From: Dehalococcoidales bacterium
GTDB taxonomy: Bacteria; Chloroflexota; Dehalococcoidia; Dehalococcoidales; Fen-1064
DNA length: 29,883 nt
Direction of reading: 5' to 3'
Assembly: GCA_028712845.1 (NCBI GenBank)
Contig: JAQTPO010000007.1
Coordinates: forward strand, 1-29,883
In this document: piece after piece, positions 7,687 through 15,809 of the stretch
How the letters are laid out: every line of letters starts with the position of its first letter
Position numbering within the stretch: position 1 is the first letter of the stretch
Position numbers and translations under genes: made by a program
Notes under the pieces: generated by a model
The model's database searches: none
The model's input: the letters and a program-made list of their open reading frames with translations, nothing else
What the model was told of the DNA's origin: nothing

Positions 7687-8391
7687 ATGAGCGATCTGAA
7701 ACCTGTTTATCTATTAGCGGGAGGAAGACCCCGCAATCCTCAAATCTTCAATCCCTTACTGCAGGCGGTATTCCGAGAAAGCGGTAAAACATCGTCGGCA
7801 ATTGCTTATGTGGGAGTTGCGAGCGAAGACAATAAAGCCTTCTTTTTTATGATGGCAACATTGCTAAAAGGGGCAGGGGCGGGCAAGATTCGACACGCTG
7901 TTATTTCCCCTGAAAAGTCAGACCTGAAGAAGGCTCAGGACATTATAAACTCGGCTGACATTATCTACATTAGCGGCGGAGATGTCGAGAGAGGAATGCA
8001 AATATTACAGGAAAAACGTATGGCTGATTTCCTGCTGGAGCTTTATGGGCTGGGCAAGCTGTTTTTCGGGATATCCGCCGGGAGCATTATGCTGGCAAAA
8101 GAATGGATTCGCTGGAGAAACCCTGAAGACGATGCAACTGCTGAGATTTTCCCATGTCTGGGAATAGCGCCGGTAATTTTTGATACACACGGTGAACAGG
8201 ACGACTGGGAGGAATTACAGGCGCTATTGAAACTGAAACAGGATAATACTAAAGGATACGGAATTGTTTCCGGAACAGCCATCAAGATTTTTCCTGACGG
8301 GAGAATAGAAGCACTGGGTGGTGCCGTCCACCAGTATATTAAATGTGATGGCAGCGTAGTAAGAACCGCTGATGTTTTACCTGTGACTTGA
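7687..8391 (+). CDS. Peptidase S51 / dipeptidase E-like protein (class I amidotransferase fold)
   Basis: A 234-residue cytoplasmic serine hydrolase of the PepE/cyanophycinase family, close to the usual 230. Seen: N-terminal VYLLAGGRPRN, YISGGDVERG (94-103), the nucleophile elbow FFGISAGS with Ser130, and His168 in DTHGEQDDW as the probable partner of the triad. Family members cleave Asp-X dipeptides or the beta-aspartyl-arginine units of cyanophycin; the specificity here is not visible, and no cyanophycin synthetase is in the window. It is translationally close to the PaaK-like ligase (6-base gap, CTAGG before the ATG), which suggests the two act on the same compound or its conjugate, but that is inference. 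Confidence 0.82.
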   Translation: MSDLKPVYLLAGGRPRNPQIFNPLLQAVFRESGKTSSAIAYVGVASEDNKAFFFMMATLLKGAGAGKIRHAVISPEKSDLKKAQDIINSADIIYISGGDVERGMQILQEKRMADFLLELYGLGKLFFGISAGSIMLAKEWIRWRNPEDDATAEIFPCLGIAPVIFDTHGEQDDWEELQALLKLKQDNTKGYGIVSGTAIKIFPDGRIEALGGAVHQYIKCDGSVVRTADVLPVT

Positions 8392-8398
8392 TTTCAGG

Positions 8399-8417
8399 AT
8401 TACCGATAGGTAATTTA
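8399..8417. terminator. Weak hairpin between convergent genes
   Basis: ATTACC (8399-8404), loop GATA, GGTAAT (8409-8414), followed on the plus strand by TTTAACC. It sits between the peptidase stop and the dapA stop, which converge 40 bases apart. The stem is only 6 base pairs and AT-rich, and the T run is short, so termination is doubtful. Confidence 0.25.
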
Positions 8418-8431
8418 ACCTCGAAGTTGCG

Positions 8432-9325
8432 TTACTTTACCGGTAAATCAATCTCAAATTTCTTCAGAATATCCCTGATGATGCCTGCGGTTTTCTCATC
8501 CGGTTCACAGAGAGGCAGGCGCGGTTTGCCCACATTAAAGCCAACCTGATTGAGTGCATATTTCACCGGAATAGGATTGGCAACTACAAACAGCGCCTTG
8601 AAAAGCGGTAAGAGCCGCCTGTGTATTTCTGCTGCTTTCTTCGTATCCCCTTTGACAAAACTATATACCATTTCATTCATTTGCTTCCCGACGAGGTGAG
8701 AAGCTACGCTGATAACGCCATAAGCGCCCAGTGTCATCATCGGCAACGTATCGGAGTCATTACCGCTCCAGACAAGGAAACCTTTTCTGGCTTCGCTGAT
8801 AATCTGTGTAATTTGTTCCAGGTTACCACTGGCTTCTTTGATGCCGATGATATTTGGGATACGGCTCAGCCTGATGGTAGTTTCTGCGGTTAGATTAGTT
8901 ATTGTACGGGAAGGCACGTTGTAAAGAATACACGGTAATCCAGTGCTTTCCGCAATCGTCTTAAAATGCCGGTATAGCCCCTCCTGTGTGGGTTTGTTGT
9001 AATAGGGGACTACCAGTAAGCAAGCGTCCGCCCCGACTTTCTCGGCGCCGCGTGTGAATTCCAGCGCTTCGGCGGTGCTGTTACTACCGGTGCCGGCAAT
9101 TACTGAACCCCTCTTGCCGATTGCCTTCTTGATTTCCGTGAATAGTCTCAGCTCTTCCTCATGAACCAGTGTCGGGGACTCGCCGGTAGTGCCCGCAATA
9201 ACAAGTCCTTCGCTGCCTGATTTCAATAGCGCTAAAGCCAGTTTTTTTGCCTGCGCGTAATCAACTTTACCCTTACTATCAAAAGGAGTTACCATTGCCG
9301 TAATAATTCTGCCGAGTTCTTTCAT
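8432..9325 (-). CDS. dapA: 4-hydroxy-tetrahydrodipicolinate synthase
   Basis: Condenses pyruvate with aspartate semialdehyde to hydroxy-tetrahydrodipicolinate, the first step of the lysine/diaminopimelate branch. 297 residues, normal for this Schiff-base aldolase TIM barrel. Seen: GTTGESPTL with Thr46/Thr47, Tyr109 (VPYYN), Tyr135 (LYNVPSR), Arg140, and the Schiff-base Lys163 (IGIKEASGN). It is the last gene of the rpsO-pnp-dapB-asd-dapA string: its ATG lies one base after the asd stop and its GGAGG overlaps the end of asd, so it is probably translationally coupled. A 12-base palindrome TTTACCGGTAAA overlaps its stop codon region. Confidence 0.97.
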   Translation of the reverse strand: MKELGRIITAMVTPFDSKGKVDYAQAKKLALALLKSGSEGLVIAGTTGESPTLVHEEELRLFTEIKKAIGKRGSVIAGTGSNSTAEALEFTRGAEKVGADACLLVVPYYNKPTQEGLYRHFKTIAESTGLPCILYNVPSRTITNLTAETTIRLSRIPNIIGIKEASGNLEQITQIISEARKGFLVWSGNDSDTLPMMTLGAYGVISVASHLVGKQMNEMVYSFVKGDTKKAAEIHRRLLPLFKALFVVANPIPVKYALNQVGFNVGKPRLPLCEPDEKTAGIIRDILKKFEIDLPVK

Positions 9326-9326
9326 A

Positions 9327-10352
9327 TTAACCTCCGGGAATAAGCCATCCCCTCTTTATCAGTTCTTCTGCGATTTGGACTGCATTCAGTGCGGCGCCTT
9401 TTCTGATATTATCCGCCACAATCCACAGTGCCAGACCATTCTTGTGCGATGTGTCCTGCCGGATACGTCCGACATAGCACTCATCGGTTCCGGCAACTGC
9501 CCACGGCTGAGGGTAGAGGCTGATAGTAGTGTCGTCAAGTACCCTGACGCCGGGAGATGCGGTGAGAACCTGACGTGCTTCCTCCGGAGAAATAGCTCGT
9601 GAGAACTCCACGTGCACCGATTGGCAATGACTGATGAATACCGGCACCCAGACGCAGGTTACAGAAATAGCGATTTCAGGAGCACGCATTATTTTCCTGG
9701 TTTCTTCCAATATTTTCCGTTCCTCGCGTGTGTAGCCATTATCCAGAAAAACGTCAATCTCCGGCAGCAGATTAAAGGCAATCTGGTGAGAATAAACTCG
9801 GGAAACAGCGAGTTGTCCATTGAGTATCTGCTTCGATTGAGCAGTTAGCTCTTCCATTGCCGCTGAGCCGGCGCCGGATACAGACTGATAGGTGTCCACG
9901 ATAATTCGTTTGATGGGATTGAGCTTATGCAAGGGATGCAGAATTACTGCAAGTTGAATCGTTGAGCAATTGGGGGTGGAAATAATACCCCGGTGTAATT
10001 TTACATCTTCGATGTTTACCTCAGGCACTACCAGTGGGACATTTTTCTCCATTCTGAAATGACTGCTGGTGTCGATTGCTACTGCTCCGGATTGAACCGC
10101 AAGAGGAGCATAATAGCGGCTGATTTCCGGGCCCGATGAGAAGAAAGCAATGTCTATCCCGCGGAAAGATTCGGGGGAGGTTTCGTTAACAGCTACCTCC
10201 TGGTGTTTTACGAAGAGTTTATTGCCGGCAGAATGGTCGGAGGCATAGAGATGGACTGAATTAACAGGGAAACCGCGTTCCTCAAGAATCTTAATCAGTT
10301 CCTGACCGACAATGCCCGTGGCGCCGACGATAGCGATACTGTACTGCTTCAT
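9327..10352 (-). CDS. asd: Aspartate-semialdehyde dehydrogenase
   Basis: NADPH-dependent reduction of aspartyl phosphate to aspartate semialdehyde, feeding dapA (and threonine/methionine). 341 residues from the ATG at 10352, chosen because GGAAGG lies eight bases upstream and the start follows the dapB stop by four bases; an in-frame TTG at 10373 would overlap dapB and has no better support. Seen: nucleotide loop VGATGIVGQE (9-18), active cysteine Cys129 (STPNCSTIQL), Gln156 (TYQSVSGAG) and the general-base His242 (SHCQSVHVE). Odd: residue 235 is Trp (CVWVPV), seven before the His, where the family has the arginine that holds the substrate carboxylate (Arg267 in E. coli numbering, CVRV). Otherwise intact. 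Confidence 0.95.
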   Translation of the reverse strand: MKQYSIAIVGATGIVGQELIKILEERGFPVNSVHLYASDHSAGNKLFVKHQEVAVNETSPESFRGIDIAFFSSGPEISRYYAPLAVQSGAVAIDTSSHFRMEKNVPLVVPEVNIEDVKLHRGIISTPNCSTIQLAVILHPLHKLNPIKRIIVDTYQSVSGAGSAAMEELTAQSKQILNGQLAVSRVYSHQIAFNLLPEIDVFLDNGYTREERKILEETRKIMRAPEIAISVTCVWVPVFISHCQSVHVEFSRAISPEEARQVLTASPGVRVLDDTTISLYPQPWAVAGTDECYVGRIRQDTSHKNGLALWIVADNIRKGAALNAVQIAEELIKRGWLIPGG

Positions 10353-10356
10353 CTGC

Positions 10357-11160
10357 TTATCCTTCCAATCCAAGGATAGGCGCCAGTCCCACCGTTAGTC
10401 CATGGCGTTTGATGACAGCCTTGATTGCCAGCAGAACGCCCGGCATATAACAATCCCTGCCGATAGTGTCATGGCGTATGCTCAGTGTTTGTCCGGTTAT
10501 CCCCAGGATGACTTCCTGGTGTGCCAGCAAGCCCGGCAGGCGAACACTATGAATCGAAATTCCTTCTACCTGTTCTCCGCGGCTCTTGAGGGTCTCGCCT
10601 TTTTCTACGGGAGGGCGGCTGAACGGTTTGCCCTTTGCCTCTGCCATTGCTCTGGCGGTAGATAAGGCGGTGCCGGAAGGAGCGTCCACTTTCATATTAT
10701 GATGGAGTTCGATTATTTCCGCATAATCAAAATAACTGGAAGCAACTCTGGCGAGGTGCATCATCACGACTGCTCCCAGCGCAAAATTAGACGCCATTAT
10801 TGTGCCGATACCATTTGCCTCGGTGAGCGTGCTAATCTCTTCAAGTTCAGCGCCGGTAAAACCGGTGGTGCCTATCACCAGATTGACTTTCTTCTTGGCG
10901 GCAATACGGATGGCAGGCATTGCGGCTCTGGCGATGGAGAAATCTACCATTACGTCCGGTTTCTGGCCGGCAAGAATACTATCCAGATTAGAAGATAAAG
11001 GGACTTTTCCAGAATCGTCAGGCAACTGCAGGTAGTCACCGGAAATGTTAATGTCAACCGCACCGATTAGTCTGGTTTCCGGGTCATGGCAAACAGCGCT
11101 AACTACCTCTTTGCCCATTTTGCCCATTGCGCCATGAACAACGACGGTAATTGGCTTCAT
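10357..11160 (-). CDS. dapB: 4-hydroxy-tetrahydrodipicolinate reductase
   Basis: Reduces the dapA product with NAD(P)H to tetrahydrodipicolinate. 267 residues, normal length. Seen: nucleotide-binding VHGAMGKMGKEV (8-19), GTTGFTG (97-103), and the catalytic HHNMKVDAPSGTA with His153, His154 and Lys157. The start is supported by GAGGAGG six bases upstream. It sits 18 bases downstream of pnp and four bases before asd. The gene order dapB-asd-dapA is not pathway order but keeps the three consecutive enzymes of the branch together. What follows (transaminase route versus succinylase or dehydrogenase route to DAP) is not in the window. Confidence 0.97.
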   Translation of the reverse strand: MKPITVVVHGAMGKMGKEVVSAVCHDPETRLIGAVDINISGDYLQLPDDSGKVPLSSNLDSILAGQKPDVMVDFSIARAAMPAIRIAAKKKVNLVIGTTGFTGAELEEISTLTEANGIGTIMASNFALGAVVMMHLARVASSYFDYAEIIELHHNMKVDAPSGTALSTARAMAEAKGKPFSRPPVEKGETLKSRGEQVEGISIHSVRLPGLLAHQEVILGITGQTLSIRHDTIGRDCYMPGVLLAIKAVIKRHGLTVGLAPILGLEG

Positions 11161-11178
11161 ATCTTGCCTCCTCTACTC

Positions 11179-13377
11179 CTAGCGATACGGTCTTCTTGGA
11201 GCTTGGGGGCGTGACGAAGGTGGTGTGTCCTGGTCTCTCCGGGGCGGCCGGTTGTAGCGCTGCGGCGGTTCTCTTCGGTCACTATCGCTCGGTGAAGATG
11301 AATTGGCGAATACAGCCTTTCGGGAGAGGGCAATCTTGCCATCCTCGTTGCGAATGACCTTGGCGGTGATTTCGTCACCGACCTTGACTTCGTCCTCAAT
11401 ATTGGCAACCCGGTGGTCAGCCAGCTCGCTGATATGTACCATACCTTCTTTGCCGGGTAAAATTTCTACAAAGGCGCCAAACGGGAGCAAGCGTGTTACC
11501 TTGCCGGTATAGATGGTGCCGATTTCAATTTCTTTAGTTAAGCCTTCGATGATTTCAATCGCCCGTCGGGCGGCAGATTCATCCGTGGCGCCGATGATAA
11601 CTGTGCCGTCATCTTCAATGTCAATGGTGGCTTTGGTCTCATCGGTGATGGCGCGAATCGTTTTGCCGCCGCTACCGATAACAGCCCCGATCTTATCGGT
11701 ATCTATCTTCAGCTTGTACATACGCGGGGCATAACGGCTCACTTCGGGGCGGCTGACGCTGATAGTCTGGCGCATAATATCCAGAATTTTTAACCGCGTC
11801 TCCTTTGCCCTCTCCAGAGTCTCGCCGAAAATCTCGAACTTGAGACCTTTGAGTTTCGTGTCCATCTGGATGGCGGTGATGCCTTCGGTAGTGCCTGCCA
11901 CCTTGAAGTCCATATCTCCGTAGTTATCTTCGATTCCCTCGATATCCGTCAGTATGCAAAAACGGTTATCCTCGCCGGTGACCAGTCCGATAGAGATGCC
12001 TGCCACCGGTCTCTTGATGGGGATACCGGCATCCATCAGCGCCAAGGTCCCGGCGCAGGTGCTTCCCATCGAAGTACTGCCATTGGAGCTGAGAACTTCA
12101 GAAACAAGGCGGATAGTGTAAGGGAAATCCTCCACTTTTGGTATCATCGGTTCGAGCGCACGCTCTGCTAATGCGCCGTGACCGATTTCGCGGCGTCCCG
12201 GCGTACCGATACGTTTTGCCTCGCCGGTAGCGAAAGGCGGCATATTATAATGGTGCATAAATCGCTTGGACTCTTCGATTCCTAATCCGTCGAGCTGCTG
12301 CTCCTGACGTAGCGAACCGAGTGTGGCAATAGCTAATACCTGTGTCCGTCCCCGGTTAAACAAGCCCGAGCCATGCGTGCGTGGGAGTAAACCGGCTTCA
12401 CAGCTGATTGGTCTCAGTTCTGTTACTGCCCGTCCGCTAAGACGGTGTCCCTTATCGAGAATGCTGGTCCTGATTAGTTTTCTGACCTGTTTATCAAATA
12501 CCCCCATGACTTCTGCGCGAGGGTATTTTTCACAGAGACTATCGGTGATTTCCTTCACCAGAGCATCGGTAGCCGCGGTGCGTTCCGCCTTGTCGGCTTT
12601 GAAAAGAGCCGACTCCAGCTTCGCATCTGTAATCTGAGAAACCGCATTGACAATTTCGAGGTCTATTTCATGGACAGGGGCGGGTTCTTTCGGTTTGCCG
12701 CAAGCCTGCCGCAGTTCATTCTGTAGTTTAATAATCGCCTGATTTGTCTCGTGGGCGAAGCGGATGGCTTCCAGAACAACACCTTCCGAGACCTCTTTTG
12801 CCCCGGCTTCCACCATAGCGATGGTGTCTTTTGTACTCACTACCGTCAGGTCGAGCTCGCTGTTCTCTAGCTGGGCGAGGGTCGGGTTCAAGACCATTTC
12901 TTCATTGATATAGCCGATACGCACTGCTCCGACAGGACCATCGAAAGGCACCTCCGATATTGCGAGAACGGCAGAAGCGCCGACGATTGCCAGCAGGTCG
13001 GGGTCGTTTTCCTGGTCGGCAGAAAGGACGGTGATGATGATTTGTATTTCACGCCGCCATGTTTTCGGCAGAAGCGGTCTTAAGGGACGGTCGGTCAAGC
13101 GGCTCGCCAGCGTAGCTTCTTGGCTGGGGCGGCCTTCCCGGCGGATGAAGCCTCCGGGAATTTTGCCGGCGGCGTATAAGCGCTCTTCGTAATCGATTGT
13201 CAACGGCAGGAAATCCGTGCCTTCTCTGGGTTCTGCGGCGACGCAGAGGGTGACCAGCACAACACTATCTCCATAGGTGACTGTTACCGCGCTGGTTGCT
13301 TGTGTGGCTAATTTACCGGTTTGAATAACAAGGTTCCTGCCACCGACCTCACACTGAAAAGATTGGGGTGTAATCAA
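11179..13377 (-). CDS. pnp: Polyribonucleotide nucleotidyltransferase (PNPase)
   Basis: Phosphorolytic 3'-to-5' exoribonuclease that forms a trimeric ring and degrades mRNA. 732 residues. Domains in order: RNase PH domain 1 (about 10-145), helical linker (about 150-235), RNase PH domain 2 (about 310-545), KH domain (about 552-612, IGSGGKTIRAIT), S1 domain (about 618-689, GKVTRLLPFGAFVEI), and a tail of 43 residues (690-732) rich in Pro, Arg, Ser and Gln, probably disordered and possibly RNA-binding. The start is a TTG at 13377, five bases after GGAGGAGG. It follows rpsO by 23 bases, the widespread rpsO-pnp pairing, and precedes dapB. Confidence 0.97.
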   Translation of the reverse strand: MITPQSFQCEVGGRNLVIQTGKLATQATSAVTVTYGDSVVLVTLCVAAEPREGTDFLPLTIDYEERLYAAGKIPGGFIRREGRPSQEATLASRLTDRPLRPLLPKTWRREIQIIITVLSADQENDPDLLAIVGASAVLAISEVPFDGPVGAVRIGYINEEMVLNPTLAQLENSELDLTVVSTKDTIAMVEAGAKEVSEGVVLEAIRFAHETNQAIIKLQNELRQACGKPKEPAPVHEIDLEIVNAVSQITDAKLESALFKADKAERTAATDALVKEITDSLCEKYPRAEVMGVFDKQVRKLIRTSILDKGHRLSGRAVTELRPISCEAGLLPRTHGSGLFNRGRTQVLAIATLGSLRQEQQLDGLGIEESKRFMHHYNMPPFATGEAKRIGTPGRREIGHGALAERALEPMIPKVEDFPYTIRLVSEVLSSNGSTSMGSTCAGTLALMDAGIPIKRPVAGISIGLVTGEDNRFCILTDIEGIEDNYGDMDFKVAGTTEGITAIQMDTKLKGLKFEIFGETLERAKETRLKILDIMRQTISVSRPEVSRYAPRMYKLKIDTDKIGAVIGSGGKTIRAITDETKATIDIEDDGTVIIGATDESAARRAIEIIEGLTKEIEIGTIYTGKVTRLLPFGAFVEILPGKEGMVHISELADHRVANIEDEVKVGDEITAKVIRNEDGKIALSRKAVFANSSSPSDSDRREPPQRYNRPPRRDQDTPPSSRPQAPRRPYR

Positions 13378-13400
13378 TAAATCCTCCTCCGGGGAGAGCG

Positions 13401-13664
13401 CTATTTGCGCAGTCCGAGAGTCTTAATAAGTTTATTATAGCGGTCGGCGTCTTGCTTGCTCAGATAGGAGAGTTGCCTTCTTCTCTGCACTACCAGACGG
13501 AGCAGACCGCGCTTCGTGTCATAGTCGTGCTTGTGGGCGGCGGCGTGTTCCGTAAGCTGGTTGATGCGTTCGGTAAGCAGCGCTACCTGGACCTCGGGCG
13601 AGCCTGTGTCTCCCTTCTTTTGCTCGAATTGATTGATGACCTGCTGTTTCCTGGCTTTGTCCAA
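13401..13664 (-). CDS. rpsO: 30S ribosomal protein S15
   Basis: Binds 16S rRNA at the central-domain three-way junction early in 30S assembly. 87 residues with the family hallmarks [11 protein letters not shown] (18-28), [11 protein letters not shown] (44-54) and [12 protein letters not shown] (57-68). The start is the TTG at 13664, six bases after AGGAG; the frame remains open further upstream, but that extension crosses the promoter and has no family similarity. It is the first gene of the operon. S15 often represses its own mRNA; the predicted leader here is only about 38 bases, and I see no obvious rRNA-like mimic in it. Confidence 0.96.
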   Translation of the reverse strand: MDKARKQQVINQFEQKKGDTGSPEVQVALLTERINQLTEHAAAHKHDYDTKRGLLRLVVQRRRQLSYLSKQDADRYNKLIKTLGLRK

Positions 13665-13709
13665 ATCATGCTCCTGTGTTATATGATATCTTTCTTTTAA
13701 GTTCAATGA

Positions 13710-13738
13710 ATTATAACACACCGTAAAGTGGTAAACAA
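13710..13738 (-). promoter_or_regulatory. Promoter of the rpsO-pnp-dapB-asd-dapA operon
   Basis: Minus strand: -35 TTGTTT (13738-13733), 17-base spacer, consensus -10 TATAAT (13715-13710). The predicted start near 13703 leaves about 38 bases before the rpsO TTG. It is only a few bases from the divergent macrodomain promoter, so the two could compete for polymerase. Confidence 0.6.
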
Positions 13739-13746
13739 AACTACCC

Positions 13747-13775
13747 TTGACAAAATACACGATAGCGTGTAAAAT
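13747..13775 (+). promoter_or_regulatory. Strong sigma-70 promoter of the macrodomain gene
   Basis: Consensus -35 TTGACA (13747-13752), 17-base spacer, -10 TAAAAT (13770-13775). The start would be near 13782, followed by GGAGG (13791-13795) and the ATG at 13804. The -35 boxes of this and the rpsO promoter are separated by only eight bases. Confidence 0.7.
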
Positions 13776-13803
13776 GTTGTCAGGATGACAGGAGGAAAAG
13801 AAA

Positions 13804-14313
13804 ATGGTTATGATTGAAATCATCGAAGGCGATATTAGCGGAGTAGCGGCGGATGCGCTGGTGAATGCGGCGAATAATTACCTGTGGATGGGCGCCGGTG
13901 TGGCAGGTGCGCTCAAGAGAACCGGCGGTCAGGAAATTGAGGAAGAAGCTGTTCGGCAGGGACCGATACCAGTGGGAAGTGCCGTGGCGACCGGAGCCGG
14001 CAGACTCCGGGCAAAATATGTTATTCATGCGGCGGTGATGGGGCAGGACCTTCGTACCGATGCCGGAAAAATCCGGCAGGCAACCAGAAACAGCCTGCTG
14101 AAAGCCGATGAACTCGGTTTGAAAAGTATCGCTTTCCCGGCGCTGGGTACCGGTGTCGGCGGTTTCTCCCCGGCAGAGTGCGCTCGTGTTATGCTTGGCG
14201 TTATGCGTGATTACCAGACCGGTAAAACCTGCCTGGAGAAAATAATATTCGTCCTCTACGGACAGCCTGTCTATGCGGCGTTCAAAGATGAATTTGCCAG
14301 ACAAATAGGATAG
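13804..14313 (+). CDS. ADP-ribose-binding macrodomain protein
   Basis: A 169-residue single macrodomain of the MacroD/YmdB/Af1521 type, which binds ADP-ribose and in some members hydrolyses mono-ADP-ribose from proteins or deacetylates O-acetyl-ADP-ribose. Seen: [18 protein letters not shown] with NAANN at 21-25, the glycine-rich GAGVAGAL (30-37), and the phosphate loop [11 protein letters not shown] (111-121) followed by SPAECARVM. These fit an intact ligand pocket. GGAGG is eight bases upstream of the ATG. It has its own promoter and terminator and so is a single-gene transcription unit. Whether it is an eraser or just a reader cannot be told from sequence here. Confidence 0.92.
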   Translation: MVMIEIIEGDISGVAADALVNAANNYLWMGAGVAGALKRTGGQEIEEEAVRQGPIPVGSAVATGAGRLRAKYVIHAAVMGQDLRTDAGKIRQATRNSLLKADELGLKSIAFPALGTGVGGFSPAECARVMLGVMRDYQTGKTCLEKIIFVLYGQPVYAAFKDEFARQIG

Positions 14314-14320
14314 ATAGTAT

Positions 14321-14347
14321 GGCTTGTTAATCACAAGCCTTCTTTTT
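14321..14347 (+). terminator. Intrinsic terminator after the macrodomain gene
   Basis: Perfect 7-base-pair stem GGCTTGT (14321-14327), loop TAATC, ACAAGCC (14333-14339), followed by TTCTTTTT (14340-14347). It starts eight bases after the stop codon and separates this unit from the DUF2851 gene. Confidence 0.75.
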
Positions 14348-14400
14348 GCCGTACGGTACACGAAAACGTGTATCAAAAAAGTGAGAAACTGGAAGACGGT

Positions 14401-15726
14401 GTGAAAGAAAGAGTTACCGAGAAGCTGGTAACGGAAGCATGGCAGAGTTTGCTCGCTACCACCCGCAAACTGAAGACCGAGACGGGACAAACATTGACCG
14501 TGATTTATCCGGGGAGGACCAGCGATGCCCCCGGTTCTGATTTTCAGGATGCAGTGATCCGGGTTGGCAGGCAAGACGTCAGGGGAAATATCGAAGTCCA
14601 CGTCAGGTCCGGTGATTGGCGTAAGCATGGTCATCATCGAAATCCGGTTTATAACGGCGTGGTCTTACATGTGGTGATGTGGCATGGTTGCCCGTATGAA
14701 ACCAAACTGCAAAACGGTGCGGTCATCCCGACTGTTACCCTCAACAATCTAAAAAATGGCGCAGCTGTCCCGTTGGCTGGGGCGCTTGTCTGTTCGGGGA
14801 TGATGAATCGTGCCGGTGACAGGCTGCTGAAAGTTATCGACGAAGCGGGTGTAGAGCGTTTTCGGGAAAAAGCAGCCGGATTTCAGTCCGATATGGCAGA
14901 TATGGAGGCGGGGCAGTGCCTGTATCGCGGCATTATGCAAGCGCTGGGATATGGCCGTAACCGGGAGCCTTTTCTCGCACTGGCACAACGGGTTCCGCTC
15001 TCGGTTCTGGAGCGAGTAGCGCAGAATTATGTAACAGAAACAGAAAGGTTGCTGTATCGGCAGGTTTTACTTATGGGCACGGCAGGACTTTTGCCGTCCC
15101 AGAGGTCGGGTGGCGCTCTATCATCGAGTGACCCCTGCGTAAATGAGCTGGAAATGCTCTGGAAAACTGCAAAGCACGGAGATATTATGTTTTTCACTGA
15201 CTGGCAGACCTTCCGCGTGCGGCCATCTAATGCCCCTTTACGCCGCCTGGCGGGGATGAGCATACTTATCCGGCGTTACCAGGAGGGAGGCTTGCTGAAC
15301 GGACTGGTCGAGCTTGTCAGCCGGGTTGCTTCGGAAAAGAACCATTATCAGCTGGCAGCGGGACTGATGGTTGCCGGTAATGGTTACTGGACGGGTCATT
15401 TTGATTTTGGCAGACAGTGCCGGGGGTTAAGTCCCTGGCTAATCGGGCAATCCCGGGCTGCCGTTATTGCCATTAATGTGTTGTTTCCTTTTATTTATGC
15501 CTGGGGTGAAGAAAACGGGCGGATAGAACTGGCGGAGAAAGCGCTGGCTCTTTACGGTTCTTATCCGGCTTTAGCGACGAATACCATCGAGAGGCATATG
15601 CGGACACAGTTCGGCTTGAAAGGCGCACAGGTTAATTCCGCCCTGCGTCAGCAGGGCTTGCTCCACCTCTACAAAAAGTGGTGTACGCAGGGGAGATGCG
15701 GAGAGTGTAAAGTGGCGAGCTTGTAA
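14401..15726 (+). CDS. DUF2851 family protein
   Basis: A protein of unknown function with the DUF2851 signature: VIYPGRTSDAPGSDFQDAVI, IEVHVRSGDW and HHRNPVYNGVVLHVVMWH in the first third, with a conserved pattern of acidic and histidine residues that looks enzyme-like (nuclease-like arrangement is only an impression). The C-terminus ends in a cysteine-rich CTQGRCGECK. About 441 residues from GTG 14401, which has GGAAG five bases upstream. An in-frame GTG at 14368 adds 11 residues but has no ribosome site, lies in a hairpin (GGTACACG / CGTGTATC around AAAA, 14355-14374), and leaves no room for a promoter after the terminator at 14347. No partner gene gives a hint of the role. Confidence 0.8.
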   Translation: MKERVTEKLVTEAWQSLLATTRKLKTETGQTLTVIYPGRTSDAPGSDFQDAVIRVGRQDVRGNIEVHVRSGDWRKHGHHRNPVYNGVVLHVVMWHGCPYETKLQNGAVIPTVTLNNLKNGAAVPLAGALVCSGMMNRAGDRLLKVIDEAGVERFREKAAGFQSDMADMEAGQCLYRGIMQALGYGRNREPFLALAQRVPLSVLERVAQNYVTETERLLYRQVLLMGTAGLLPSQRSGGALSSSDPCVNELEMLWKTAKHGDIMFFTDWQTFRVRPSNAPLRRLAGMSILIRRYQEGGLLNGLVELVSRVASEKNHYQLAAGLMVAGNGYWTGHFDFGRQCRGLSPWLIGQSRAAVIAINVLFPFIYAWGEENGRIELAEKALALYGSYPALATNTIERHMRTQFGLKGAQVNSALRQQGLLHLYKKWCTQGRCGECKVASL

Positions 15727-15809
15727 AGAACTGTTCTATCACTGGTGCGGCAGGCGTCCCCGCTTGCCCACCATTCTACAAACAGCTTGTCTTTCCCATC
15801 ATCATATCT

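Noticed and set aside
8399..8452. Paired palindromes ATTACC/GGTAAT and TTTACCGGTAAA as a regulatory site
   Set aside because: They lie between two convergent gene ends; the second is partly set by the dapA C-terminal codons. A weak terminator is the simpler reading.
10353..10373. Longer asd with a TTG start overlapping dapB
   Set aside because: The ATG at 10352 has GGAAGG at the right distance and follows the dapB stop; the extension has no family similarity.
13665..13823. N-terminal extension of rpsO
   Set aside because: The open frame runs through the promoter and into the macrodomain start; S15 homology begins exactly at the TTG with AGGAG upstream.
13780..14637. 285-residue minus-strand open frame over the macrodomain and DUF2851 genes
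   Set aside because: It is antisense to two clear genes and a terminator, and its translation has no recognisable domain.
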